In this document: piece after piece, positions 12,109 through 24,060 of the stretch | Position numbering within the stretch: the stretch's first letter is position 1 | Layout of the letters: each line of letters starts with the position of its first letter | NCBI RefSeq assembly: GCF_000003855.2 | Contig: NW_003101682.1 | Coordinates: 3,188,386 to 3,252,385 of the forward strand | Origin: Blastomyces gilchristii SLH14081 | Lineage: Eukaryota > Ascomycota > Eurotiomycetes > Onygenales > Ajellomycetaceae | Reading direction: 5' to 3' | Length of the DNA stretch: 64,000 nucleotides | Program-made: the position numbers and the translations under genes | Notes under the pieces: model-generated | What the model was told of the DNA's origin: nothing | What the model saw: the letters and a program-made list of their open reading frames with translations, nothing else | Database searches by the model: none

Positions 12109-12482
12109 TCTAGGGATATTAAGAAGGGCGGGAATAGATGCATGATAAATAGCTGCTGTATTCGCATAGATGCTCATCAGTTACCTAGCTAGGTATCTTA
12201 AATAATGCAATGAACGAAAAGTTGTTAGTCATGCTTACACTTCATTTTCAAAATGAAACCAATCTCTGCGCTCACTACTTTCAATATGTAAGTTAATATA
12301 TTTTGCTTTACAACTTGAGTATAGCGTTCACGTAAAAGACGAAAGAGTATTCATGAAATTGGGGGTATGGACATCGGGTATCTTCCTAACTCGTAACATT
12401 TCCCAAACCAACTAACGAAACGCCTAAAGACATAACGCCGTTCTATTCCCACCATACCTTGTATATAATATGCTCCAACGCA
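12109..12482. other. Convergent 3' intergenic region between CCT6 and the MYST gene
   Basis: This 374 bp stretch separates two convergent stop codons. It contains ordinary AT-rich 3' flanks and a small palindrome ACCTAGCTAGGT near 12183. No gene is seen. Confidence 0.4.
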
Positions 12483-13610
12483 TTAAACGCCGCCATCTGT
12501 CTCCTGGTCCTCCTGGTCTTCGTCCTCAGGCGCCCATTCACCCAAGAATCCTTCTTCTGCAACTGGATCCCTTAAATCAACTCTATGAATCTTAGCCCAC
12601 TCCAAAACACTTTGTTTCCTTACCACCGCAGCCTCAGCAGCATCCGCATCTACAGAGCCAGTTGTCGTAGTCGTAGTTGTGGTCGAGGACGGCAAGGGAG
12701 CTCTTTTACGTTTCTTCCCCGACTTTTCTTGCTCCACGATCCTCATCTCTTTTAATGCAGTAATGACATCTTCAACGAGCATTCCTGTTGCTTGGCCAAT
12801 TTCGCGCACTGTCATCTCCTCCCGAGCATGTTTCCTCTTCGCACCCTTGGAGCCTCCAGCTATCGGCCTGGACGAGGACAATGCGGATGCAATCTTCCGC
12901 CCATAAGGATCAGCACCAGGCGGGCCTAACAGGAAAAATCTCGAGATCCTTTCCTCCCAAAATCTTACGTAGCTCTTCCGTCCCATCTCACTGAGTGGTC
13001 GTTCTGGACCGCCAATCATCCCCCCTTCCCACTCCCACGCACTAAGTTTATAACTTACACCCATAAGTAGCTTGCCTAGTTGTTTATGCTGGTAGGGTGG
13101 GAAAATCAGGATGCATGCCAGATTGTTCGCATCCCATGACATTTTCTCTTTTGAAAAGTAGCCCAGCACATGATAATCATTGGCGTCCCGCGGGTTGGTG
13201 AAGACGAGGATATAGTAGAGGAAGGAGGATACGTCGAAGAAAACAGATTTATGATCCAGGAAGAGTTTCGCAAACAAGGAAAGATTCTGTGCGTAGAGCT
13301 TATGATCCTCCCCATCAATCTCCCACACAGAATACCCCCGCCAGTCGTAAACTTTTGTACCGGGCGGCGTGCACCTGTGCTCGCAGAGGCGGGTGTGGTC
13401 TAGATACGCATCTTTGTCACATGAGTACCGGAAACACCATCGGCAGACATATAATCTATCCGTGTCCTTCCCAACCAGCTCCTCCGGATATAGGGAGTGA
13501 AACCAAGTCTTGAAAAGGACGTTGCCCAATACGACGTTTTTGACGTTGCGGTCGGGGCTTGCTGGTTTGGAGGAGGCGCGGGAGGCAGCGGAATGCTCAT
13601 TTGCAGACAT
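12483..13610 (-). CDS. MYST-family histone acetyltransferase, SAS2-like
   Basis: Nuclear lysine acetyltransferase, 375 residues from ATG 13610; the in-frame TTG at 13670 is not needed. Order of parts: a short Ser/Ala-rich N-terminus; start of the MYST domain (LFKTWFHSLYPEE); a C2HC zinc finger (CRWCFRY, then HTRLC); KVYDWRGYSVWEIDGEDHKL; then NLSLFAKLFLDHKSVFFDV; and the catalytic core with the conserved Cys in LACILIFPPYQ. The acetyl-CoA loop reads QHKQLGKLL where most MYST enzymes have Q-R-x-G-x-G, so its first glycine is replaced. The catalytic Glu is likely in GGPERPLSEMGRKSYVRFW. The tail has a basic stretch GAKRKHAREE, a helix resembling the usual C-terminal DNA-binding-like part, and an acidic end. 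The short length and motif variation fit the SAS2 branch better than Esa1 or Sas3; that subfamily call is inference. Confidence 0.85.
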   Translation of the reverse strand: MSANEHSAASRASSKPASPDRNVKNVVLGNVLFKTWFHSLYPEELVGKDTDRLYVCRWCFRYSCDKDAYLDHTRLCEHRCTPPGTKVYDWRGYSVWEIDGEDHKLYAQNLSLFAKLFLDHKSVFFDVSSFLYYILVFTNPRDANDYHVLGYFSKEKMSWDANNLACILIFPPYQHKQLGKLLMGVSYKLSAWEWEGGMIGGPERPLSEMGRKSYVRFWEERISRFFLLGPPGADPYGRKIASALSSSRPIAGGSKGAKRKHAREEMTVREIGQATGMLVEDVITALKEMRIVEQEKSGKKRKRAPLPSSTTTTTTTTGSVDADAAEAAVVRKQSVLEWAKIHRVDLRDPVAEEGFLGEWAPEDEDQEDQETDGGV

Positions 13611-14542
13611 GATGACGTGGACCCTTTGTGGTACACAATGCGACAGGGGAGGGTTCGCTGGATACCGCAATTGTTCTGGGTGGGTGGGGTGGGAGGTTTC
13701 GGGGATTTAACGTGGCGGAAGCGTGAAATGTCGCATGTCGACAGCGGGTACTTCTGATACCTCACTAAAACGAGTCGGAGGGTCTTGTTGCTATTGGTAT
13801 TCAGGTCAACTGTTCACTGGCTAACTGGTTATTCACCGAGTCTGCAATTTAAGCGCGAGTCGAATAAATAAGCAGTCCTTGGGTTTGGAGGGCCACACCT
13901 GCAACATGTCCCGGCCCCCCCCAAATAAAAAGGAGGGAGAAGGTGGATATCATGTGATAAGAAACAATTGTCATATGATTTCTAGAATAGGACTAGCTGC
14001 ATCCATGGATGCCAAGGGGAGAGCGGGATGTCCCCTTGTTTGGTTTGGTTGGTTTGACGCGGGGAAATGAGGCTGCGCCTGCTCCAACCACTTCAGACGC
14101 AATGCACCATCTCTCGGCCACCAACATTAACCGCCACCCTTTTTATCGTGTTGCCTGGAGGTTGGAGACTGCTGTTTTCCACCGCTATCAGCCCGGAGAG
14201 AGACAAGATCCGTCTTTCATTTCCAAAAGCCCTTGGGTGCAGCCCAAACCACTAACTACCCTGAACAAATGCTACTGCCTAGCTCATAGACTCGATCCCG
14301 GGAACTGTGCTTTCGCCCTCGTTCAAGCAAGGCTACCCTCTCACCAGGCTACTATTTTCCTCGTTCGATCCATCCTTTAATCCCCTACCGTCACTAAATC
14401 GTCTTGTCACCCTTTGGCTCTCCTCATTTCTGCGTGAGATACTCAATACGGCGGTGGTTTTCTCGCACTTTTGGTTGATCAGTTTGGCCCTCGACATCGA
14501 CCTTGTTTCGATCTGCTCTCGAGCCCATCTATACCGTTCACA
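13611..14542. promoter_or_regulatory. Divergent upstream region of the MYST gene and the RRM gene
   Basis: A 932 bp gap between divergent start codons, with no gene that I can support. It contains a C-run (13915-13921) and, from about 14290, a pyrimidine-rich stretch that is probably the 5' leader of the RRM gene. Confidence 0.45.
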
Positions 14543-17500
14543 ATGCTGAAGCCCTTTCGTATTAGGGATCTTCTGGATCCCACTGTGGATGAGGAACTTG
14601 AACAACCCGATCGTTCTCCACAAGATGGACAAGACAATCCAGAACCGTTTCTTAGATCACCTTTTGATGCTGAACTAATGCCGGCTTATAAGCGGCTTGG
14701 TAATGATGAAGATGGCAAATTTCGTCCATATTTGACCCACGATATGCAATCAATCCCGTCTATGGGCACTGATGGAAAAACAGCCAAACGACGCAGCGAC
14801 ATCCTGGTCCCACCCAAGTTACGTTCCGACTACAGTGACCCTTCCAGCGGGGGAAGGAGAAATAACTTGACTCATTTGCTAGCTTCTGCACCACCAACAA
14901 CAGATCGTCATGGTATCGTTCGAATTTCAGCTGAGGAATACGATGAAACAATTGCAGCTAACCCCCTAGCAAAACTGACTTATATGGATGAGGACGACGG
15001 AGATACAATCACTGTAAGCTGATCCATTATTTCTTTGCTTAGCCATTGAGTTTGGAACCTCCAATCATCCATGGATAGCCGTTAATTATGAAAAACAAGG
15101 TCGGTTCTGCGCTTGAACTTGCGGATCGCCTTAGCGAGCCCACATCGTCAGCGTTTTTGTATTCACCAGCTGTCCCTAGCAATGATCGAGAACATGAATG
15201 GCCCATGCATATCTTTGACATTAATCGTTCGAAATCCGTCTTAGAAATATGGAGAAGTTTTGAGAGCAGGACTTCCATGGGCAATAGACGGTTGAATACA
15301 TCTGTATCAACTTATCATGAAGCCACTGCTCCAGAGGTGGCCGACGACAATAGCAAGGCCCACACCGAGCCCGAGCCCGTCTTCGAGAAAAGTAACGATG
15401 ATCTTAGAGATCACTGGCTTCAACCTCACAAACCCCCACCATTTCCCCAGTCGACATGGCACCAGAATGAAAATGCATCAATTGGCCTAGTCAGCTCAGT
15501 GGACGGTGGTCAACCATCGGAGCTCTGTGCTTCAAGAAATATCGAACCTGTCCAACAAACCAGCTTCGAAAGCCAACATGACCATGCCAAGGACATAACT
15601 TCCGACACCCAGATATCCATCCCGTCGGCATCTATGCCGGGATCAAACCCTTGGACCTCGTTGGGTGCTTGGCCACTACGTTTGGAGTCGAATGGTTTGA
15701 CACAAAGAGAGCCAGAAAGCCGCGAATCGCCTATCGAAGAAAACCTTCCCCTTCTGGCGTCGTTCGAGGCCGAACTATCGAGGATTATGCAAGACAAACT
15801 TGTTGATTCGTCTAGCAGAGTGACACAGGAGCAACTCACCGCAGAGACTTCCTCCCCGCAACCACCTGCTTCACAACCTGAATCGGATCCCTCATCCCAA
15901 CCTTCACGCAAACCTGCCGAAGTGCTGGGTCAGACTATGCAAGCATTGCTTGGGGGCATTCGCCATCTAACCTCTGAATTGAGGTCTAAGCTTCCGGAAG
16001 TGGAACGCCGGTTATCGAATGCACACCGACACATTCCCTCAACAGTGGAGACAACTCTTTTCAATACCATCACCGCTATTGGCAGCCATGTTCGGAGTCT
16101 TGCAAATGCTATGCAAGCTGCTGCTACTTCGTCGAGAGCTGCTGCTGATAGCTCCAGAGAAGCTGATATTCTGGCCACTAACCAAATCGTGAATAGTCTC
16201 CACACTTTGGCGGGGGATATTGGAGAAATGGGTCGAACTCTGTTTGCCACCTTTGACACCACGCCTACAAACATGGGATCACACCAAGCACAGCCAGATG
16301 GAGAGCTTTCTCAAGGAAATGTAGATACTCATGACCAATCAAACCCTCAGCAGTGTACATCCCAGCCCAATGTTTCTGTGGATAATACGGCACCCTCGGA
16401 CTCTTTGCCCGAAGTTTCTACTTCTCGAGTAATTCCAGAAAGCGAGAGGCAAACTGCTTCTCCACAAGAGACGCCCTCGGCCGATTCCAACCACAATACT
16501 ACCCTATTTATTGGCAACCTCCATACTGCCGTTACTGAACAAGATGTTGAAACGGCATTTGCGAACAAGGGTTTCTTGGGGAAGGCCAACTTGCCCCACG
16601 ATACTGCAACGGGGAAACACGCTGGGTTTGGCTATGTTGATTTTCCTTGTTCCTTCGCTGCATCCGGCGCTCTCCAGGCGCTCACCGGGAATCTACTCCA
16701 TGGCCAGATTATTAATCTTGAATTTAGCCATGGTATCGACACTACTGATGATAGCACTGTCCAGCAGTCACCCAGACAAGCAGTAGAGGTTTCACCTCAT
16801 CCCCTTACAGAAACCAATACGCGTCTCCGTATCCCTCGTCATCTCCCAGATATCCCCAGATCTCGGAGGATGTCCAGCTACAACCTTACGCAAACGCCGG
16901 CTGAGATCGATGCCAGTAACCCTAATGGCACCCCAACCGGTATTAGGCGGGCCAAATCTCTCGGGACTTTACGACGATCTATAGTTCATGATCATCCACG
17001 GCAGAGGATCAACACCCTGAAACATATCACAGAACGAACAGAAAACCAGGAGCAGCCAAATGCCGAAGCTCCAAGTTCACGTCGTCATTCCTCTAATCAG
17101 TCTGATCAACAGAGGCCAAAGGCTTTGTATTCAGCGGATGCCACGGACAATAATGCATTGACTGACCAACTCGATGGAGAGCCGGGCTTTTCCGCTCGTT
17201 ACCCGTCCCTGGTACCTGATCCATATAAATACAATGGTAGCCAGTCTCTCTCCCCTCCTCGTCAAGGTCAGAATATTGCTCGCTCGCTTAGCCCAGAATC
17301 TCAAATGGCACGATTCCCAACTGTTTCCCAATTGGAAGCGTGTACCTCTACCATGCAGCAATCTCAACCCAGAGATGAGTTGAGACCTAGCAGATCTCTG
17401 ATAGCTATAGATGGAAGTCCACTAAATGAGACTACTACTTCTGATGATCCTATCCGCAATCTACGCAACTTGCATCCAGCTCCACCGCCGACGGAAGGAC

Positions 17501-18111
17501 GCGGAATTCCTGGCTCTTGGCCACCTGAACTGTATAATGCACAACTGATGGGACATCGAGCGTCTTCTCCAGCACCTCCCAGTGGACTCCGTCGTTCAAA
17601 TACAACCATAGCCTCCGATCCGGCAGCAAGGCTTTCTGGACCCTTTGTTCCTTTCACTGAGCCTCATCCGCGTAATAGAAATTCTAATCTTCGGCGCAGC
17701 GCGACAGAACGTCAGCATCGCCGACCTGCAAGAGTGTCCTTTGGCAGGCATCGCAATGCGCTCGAAGGCCGGTCCGTCATTTACAATCCATACATCCCCC
17801 AAGGTCCAACAACAGACGTCATTTCCAACATTCCGGGTAGCTTCCCCGCGGAAGCTGCACCGGCCGTCCCTCCTAAGCCTATCCATCAATACTCAGAACG
17901 CCAGCCGGAAATGCAGGAGCGCAATCGGCTAACAAACGATATCGATCGATGTGTCGCTCACCTTGGGCTACTTGGCTATGGCTATGATTCGAGTCTTCCT
18001 TCACACAACCTGCACGTATATGCAGAAGCAGCAAACGGTAACCTAGAAGATGCTATTGAGATGATTGAGGAGGAGAGGAAAGCGTATGAGCAACGGGTAG
18101 TAATTCATTGA
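14543..18111 (+). CDS. Large RRM protein with UBA-like C-terminus, function unknown
   Basis: Two exons, 14543-15013 and 15079-18111, joined in phase 0 across a 65 bp GTAAGC...GATAG intron, giving 1167 residues. Most of the chain is low in complexity (Ser, Pro, Gln, Asn) and probably disordered. A helical stretch near residues 440-540 (LLGGIRHLTSELRSKLPEVE onward) is conserved-looking. One RRM is clear at about residues 630-705, with RNP2 LFIGNL and RNP1 as HAGFGYVDF. The last 60 residues (NDIDRCVAHLGLLGYG, then NGNLEDAIEMIEEE) fit a UBA-like three-helix fold. The protein could link RNA and ubiquitin, but that is inference from domains alone. I do not know a named orthologue. Divergent from the MYST gene; the next gene is on the same strand. 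Confidence 0.85.
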
Positions 18112-18458
18112 TTGAGCGCCTTTGAAATCTATTCCGACTTATTTCCACTGTATTATTCAAATTGGCAACGGTCCATTCAGGGCGAGATCTTGGGCTTTTT
18201 TATTCCTTTTGTATTCCACTCTTTATTTAGTCTGCCTTTGTCTACCATCACGAAATTTATTTAACTACACAGAATTATCATAATGTTTCTGCTGCCCAAA
18301 CCAAAAGTCACGGGAGCACGCGGGTTGCCAAGCAATTTAGAACCTTCAAAGAGCTCAACCAAAAAAAGTTGTAAACCAAGTATCCGAAACTAACCATCAA
18401 GACATACCGGGCATAATTGTTGTGCCTGAGAGAGAACCAACAAGCAAGCAAGCAAGCA
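18112..18458. other. Intergenic: 3' end of the RRM gene and promoter of the AsnRS gene, with a CAAG microsatellite
   Basis: This 347 bp stretch includes the presumed 3' flank of the RRM gene. A short tandem CAAG run (18441-18459) abuts the start codon of the next gene, so the repeat forms the end of its 5' leader. Confidence 0.5.
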
Positions 18459-20358
18459 ATGCTCGTATGGCGTAGATGCCTGAGCACCTCCACCACTGCT
18501 TCGGCGATTGCAGGTCAAAAAGCCCCGTTGCTACTCCGATGCGCGCAGCTGTTGGAGGCATCCCAAACAACCCCCACCGCTGCTGCTGCTGATCATGATG
18601 GAGGCTCTAGTTCCTTGGACAACCGCCAGATTCGGGTTCAGGGATTTATTCGGTCTGTGAGGAAGCAGAAACGGTTCGCGTTTGCTGAGATATCGGATGG
18701 GTCAACGATTAAGTCGGTACAGGCGATTTTGACGCCGGCGCAGGCTGCTCGGTATGTCTGTCCGCCTTGGCAGCTTCTTTATTTCTATTATGATATGTGG
18801 TCCAATTGTGCGAGGTGAACTTTACAGCAATGAGAGATGTGTTTGGTTCGCTAATTTCTCTTGTCTCCTGAATCTTTGATAGACTATCGACCGGTTCTGC
18901 TATTGATATTTCTGGCGTGTGGCAACCATGTCCTGCCGGCAAAAAGCAAAGCCATGAGCTTCACGCGACAGAAGTTAAGATTACTGGAGAGGCGGATCCT
19001 GAGGTTAGTTTCGTTCCAATCTCTTTTATAGCTTGTCCATGATCTTTTACTAACATCCGTCCCTTTATCTAACCTGGCAGTCATATCCAATACAAAAGAA
19101 ATACCACAGCCCAGATTTCCTTCGACAAATACCACATCTCAGGCTACGGACACCTTTCAACTCCCTCCTCTCTCGATTTAGATCAGAATGCATTTTCCAA
19201 CTCGGACAGGTATTCCACTCCCGGCTCGGCAGCAATTTCGTGCAGGTCCAGCCGCCGCTGATCACATCGTCTGATTGCGAAGGTGCTGGGGAAGTGTTCA
19301 CAGTGGCGCCAGGAGATAAAGTTGGGGACGGAGAGAAGGGGGAGTTCTTTCGATCTCCAAAATACCTTACGGTGTCAAGCCAACTTCATCTGGAGGCGTA
19401 TGCGGCCGAGCTGGGAAATGTGTGGACCCTCTCTCCCACCTTCCGAGCGGAGAAGAGTGATACTCCACGGCATCTCAGCGAGTTCTATATGTTAGAGGTA
19501 GAAATGAATTTTGTGCATAGCTTGGATTCGCTCACGGATACTGTGGAGTCATTAATTCGTGACCTTACGAAACGACTATACGAGAGCCCAGTTGCGGAGG
19601 AAATATTTACAGCTAAGAGGACAGGGGAGTCTGGACAAGAAAATGTTGATCAGGGATTGCGCCCGCGATGGTTGGGCATAGTAGAGAGTGGGAAATGGCC
19701 TCGGATTACGTATACCAACGCTATCGAGTTGCTTCAGAAGGCTGTTGCATCGAAAGCAGCCACTTTTACCATAACCCCGGCCTGGGAGGAGGGCCTCCAC
19801 CTCGAGCATGAAAAATTCATAGTCGATGAAGTTGGGAAGGGGTGTCCCGTATTTGTGACTCACTATCCGAAGATGGTGAAACCATTTTACATGGCACCTT
19901 CAATCGTGCTAGAGGAACCTTCCCCCGCATCGCCAGCAGAATTATCCAACCATGATCCAGCCCAAACAATGGAGACCGTTGCATGTTTCGATCTTTTGAT
20001 GCCCGAGATCTGTGAAGTGGTCGGTGGCTCCATTCGTGAACACCGACTTCCAAATCTTATACAGAACATGCGTGAGCACGGGCTTATTAGGAAAATGCCT
20101 GAGGCGGGGCCAGACGCAGATTGTGCATCTTCTTCGTCACATTTGGCGGCGGAGCAGGGTTCGTCAATATACCCTTACCTCCAACCGGATGAATATATCG
20201 GCCCAATGCAATGGTATGCCGATCTTAGGAGATGGGGCAGTGCACCTCACGGCGGGTTTGGACTTGGGTTTGACCGGTACCTGGGATATCTGGCTGGCGT
20301 TTCTAGTCTTAGGGACGTTGTTCCGTTCCCACGACATTTTGGACGAGCTGAATGTTAA
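18459..20358 (+). CDS. SLM5: Asparaginyl-tRNA synthetase, mitochondrial type (class IIb)
   Basis: Charges tRNA-Asn with asparagine; the short form with a Ser/Thr/Arg-rich presequence (MLVWRRCLSTSTTASAIAG) is expected to work in mitochondria. Exons are 18459-18751, 18883-19003 and 19081-20358, with all phases agreeing, giving 563 residues. Order of parts: presequence; OB-fold anticodon-binding domain (IRVQGFIRSVRKQKRFAFAE, then ISGVWQPCPAG); class II motif 1 region after PIQKKYHSPDFLRQIPHLRL; motif 2 FRAEKSDTPRHLSEFYMLEV; AsnRS-type HYPKMVKPFYM; and motif 3 GGFGLGFDRYLGYLAG, ending PRHFGRAEC. The KPFYM segment and the RHLSEF spacing argue for AsnRS rather than AspRS. The chosen ATG is the first in the frame and gives a good targeting sequence. 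The symbol is that of the yeast orthologue. Confidence 0.93.
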
Positions 20359-22726
20359 GGGATAGAAAAGGAAAGGTAACGAGATCTTCTTACCTTACTA
20401 TCTAGTTTATAACCTAGATTTCTCCCTTTTTGCTATATGATTATCTCAAGCGAGAAAACTGTATTTTACGGGATATAAAGATATCTACTCTTTTTCTTAT
20501 TTTGTCATAATCGATTTACCCATTGCTTCTACATGTCACGTGCACCTTATCACCGGGTTTGCCGGCTCCCTCTTGGGTCCATTTTCTCGTAGCTTGAACC
20601 TATTGTCTCACAATATGTTATGTATAGTTGTGTTCAAACTTTCTATCTCCAAAAGAGAAACCAAGACAGTCCTGGTATTAATAACCCTTTGCCGAATGTA
20701 TGTATGTACATTATTATTCGTCTTGCTCTCGATAAAGCGCAGTGTTTTTCCAAGATTTCCATCTGCGCTCATTACCAGTCATTGCGTTACGTATTTTTGT
20801 TCATAAGGTTTCCTACGGCTGGCCCATTGCGTATCGACAAACAAAACACACTGCTCCTCGCCTCTTAACTAATGGATTCATCATTCAAAGTATGTTGTAG
20901 GTTAAAGGTCGCTTCGTAAGCTCCTAGAAACCAGTCAGTCAAGAGACGGACAGACCCCACTTCCATAACACAAAGCCCTTGTGACTGTTTATTCGCTTGA
21001 TCTCCAATATTGGCTAATGACGGCTCTAAATCCCCAATGCGTGCAGAAGATCTGACCCTTAGCGAGGTAATCTTCCGATGTTAATGCCAGTAACACCGGC
21101 TAGGCCAGGGACAAGTTAGAGTCACTATTTTCATATTTTCAGAGGGTCTCGGTCGCAGAGCAAGCAGGCTGCAGATATAAACGACGCCACCAGGTAACTA
21201 TGTCGTTGGACACATCATAAAACAATAGCGCATGAAAAAAACCGCCATGATTGTTATGAATCGCGCTATCATGTTGGTAAACTCGGATGTTCAAGTTTGA
21301 GCATGGACTCTAAACCTTATAAACGGTTAATTAACCTTAAATCATCCATCCCTTCCCCACCATTTATCCTCCCTGCATAAATTGTCCCGAGGCAGGCCTG
21401 CTTCTCTCCGGCAGCAGAAGTTCAGGTATCAGACCTACTGCCAACAAGTATCATACGTACCGATGAAGGTGCTCAAATGCCTCTTATTATTTTACTTTAT
21501 TTTCCTAAATAATAAATAGGTTGATTCAACTACATACAAATGTGGCCGGGTGCAACCGCCGACGAGCCCCGAGCGTACAGTCCTGTGGGATAGGAGAGGC
21601 AAGGAGGCGTTTCTAGTTCATAATTATGCACCAGCCGCCATTGTTCCCACGAGCTTTTTGGTCGAATTCCGAGACAATTGCTTGTCTTTTGACCTCGCTG
21701 CCAAGACTGGTTTGAGTTTCAACGTCACGATTACATGGGATACAAAGACAATATTGTGGATTGCTCCGAGCCATGGCGTCCACGAGAAATACGGTCAAAG
21801 ACACAGAGGCGAATACGACCGAGGAGTTGCGAAGGACTCAGGAGGCCGGAAGGAGGAGGAGGAGGAGGAGGAGGAGCGTCGGCCCCGATTTCTCTCTAGC
21901 CCACTACCAATTGTTATTTTTTTATTTTTTATTTTATTTTTTTGAAGTTTTTAACCTCTGCATGGTGAAATTTTGCATGGGCGCTAGTTCCCTTAGATGC
22001 TTAGCATGGGGAACCAATATGTGGGAATTAATTTCTTTTTTTTTTTTTTTAACGATGCTCTTCTTCCGTTGCTTCCGCCTTTTGCAACTTTCTTCTTTGA
22101 TTTGGCGCTGTGTGGATACAGACCATTTATTTCATGGATGCAATCCTTGGTTCATGGACCCACACAATCTTAAGGTTATCTTGATGCCCCTGTTCGATCA
22201 GCCGCCCACCCTTGCTAGGCTGCTAACTGACACTGTGACTGGGGATACTTGCTTGCACAGTCGCACTTGCCACTAGCATGGTAACAACAAAAGTAAGCAA
22301 AATAATATTTGTGTCCAGCCAGCAGATAGTGGGCTTTCTGAAAGTTTTGGATACGAGAGGCCCCATATTTCTTTCCGAGGATTTATTGATGGTGATCAGA
22401 ATGAGGCGTCCTTATTCTCTCACGCGGTTGTGAACCTTGGTGTTCGCAACCTTCTTTTCGTTAGTTGTTTCGTTGCCCGTCCGCTGCAGCTTATTCTGAC
22501 TCGAAGATCATGAGAACGAAAATAAGCTTGTTTTCCACCCGTGTTACCGTCCATCCCGACACCTGGTAGCCTAAAAAACTATAATTATGCGCAGTGTGTC
22601 CCTTACAGCCCTTGTATTTACGTCGTCCATACACATATACATACATACAGTGCTGTATGATGAATATCTGGCGTAACGCTGCGTGAAATAAATACAGGAA
22701 TCGTTCTCAACAAAGGAGCCCGCCAT

Positions 22727-22831
22727 AACGTACTTCATCACTCTCTTGATCACACCACTTTATTGATCAATTTCACTTATTTGGTATGACATCAAAGACG
22801 TGATGTGATCAAGAAAGTGGTGAAGTACGTT
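22727..22831. repeat. Inverted repeat, 28 bp arms, 49 nt spacer
   Basis: Left arm 22727-22754 and right arm 22804-22831 are reverse complements with 26 of 28 positions matching (AACGTACTTC at the outer end, TTGATCACA at the inner end). It could be a relic of a small foldback element, or an RNA hairpin if transcribed. Confidence 0.85.
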
Positions 22832-23559
22832 CATGTAAACTCAGCCTTACAAATATGGATACTACTACCTTGCCAAATTTTGGTCATTCGACCGAGGAGT
22901 CGCCCAGTCATTCTATATATCCTGTGAGTAACCTGCTTCAGATCAAATGTAAGGGGCCCCTGAGACTTCCTCTTCCCATCGCCCATTCATGTATCAATTT
23001 CTCTGGCTAGGAGTCAGGAACCATTTACACAGTCAGAAAAGGACGGGACACTTCCTTTTCAAAGCTTTGAAATATTTAAACATCTAAGATTCGACAGTGC
23101 AACTCTATAGCTACAGTCAAGGCAACAAAACGGAAACTCTCACGCTTGCATTGCAAGGGGATTTTAATGACCGGTGGCGTCTGGAAAATCCTCCGTCGCC
23201 AAGCCTTGGCGTCAGATAAATCGACCCCGGCTTTGAATCCTTGGACTCCAGAGCTTCTACCCAAATCAAAGCCAATTATTAGGGTTTTATGCTTGAGGAC
23301 CAGGTGCTGAGCCCTTGAAGTGGGGCGGAACTTAACACGGCGGTGCAGACAAAAAACAAATCAGCAACTCCGTTCAGCCCCGATACAATTCGGGCTCCAA
23401 TATACGGATCGATCCGTAAAGAAGTTCCCTTCGAACCTCATGGCTGGGGATGGGCGGGACACAGGATAAGCTTAGGATCTTTACCGAACATTCATGTGAC
23501 GTAACCCCGAAAGGGGGATTGCACTTTGCCGAATGGAGATAATTGAGGCCGCTCCTTTA

Positions 23560-24060
23560 TCTCTCTATATATTATAGAAAAACCAACTTTTCCGAGTAAA
23601 ATGCCCTGTAATGTGACCTCACATGATATCACATGCACCTCATCAAATCCATGAACAGGCTCTGTGGTCTGTATGGTATTAATCTCCAGTCTTTTCTTTA
23701 CAGATGTTTTCTACTGTATTTACATTCTTTATACTCTTCTCTACATTCATTAATATACTTCATTTATTATAGAAAAACCAACTTTTCCATGTAAAAAACA
23801 CTGTAATGTGACATCATGTACATCCTATCAAAAATATTTGAATACTCTGACTCATACAGCTCAGATCAATCTTCAAATCTTCATTCTTTTTTTTATTCTG
23901 CTTCTTTCATACATTCTCTACAGTACTTACATTTCTTATACTCTTCTCTATGTTCATTTTGTCAAATGCTCTGTAACATGATCTCATATGATGTCATATG
24001 CACTTCTTTGAATTCAGATGAGATTGAAGAGCTGGCTCTGCAGCCTGTACAGCTCTGATT
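23560..24060. repeat. Dispersed repeat X, copy outside the AT-rich tract, with three imperfect tandem units
   Basis: Units start near 23560, 23764 and 23955. The first two share the opening TTATAGAAAAACCAACTTTTC; the first and third share a CTGTAA(T/C)(G/A)TGA(C/T)CTCA(C/T)ATGAT block; the second and third share an ACAGCTC motif. The same sequence recurs at 36100-36996, there strongly C-to-T and G-to-A mutated and interrupted by a MITE. This copy has kept most of its C and G. Confidence 0.75.

Noticed and set aside
21550..22276. Overlapping plus-strand ORFs with Arg/Glu runs
   Set aside because: They span a GGA repeat and poly-T tracts; there is no consistent frame or splice pattern.
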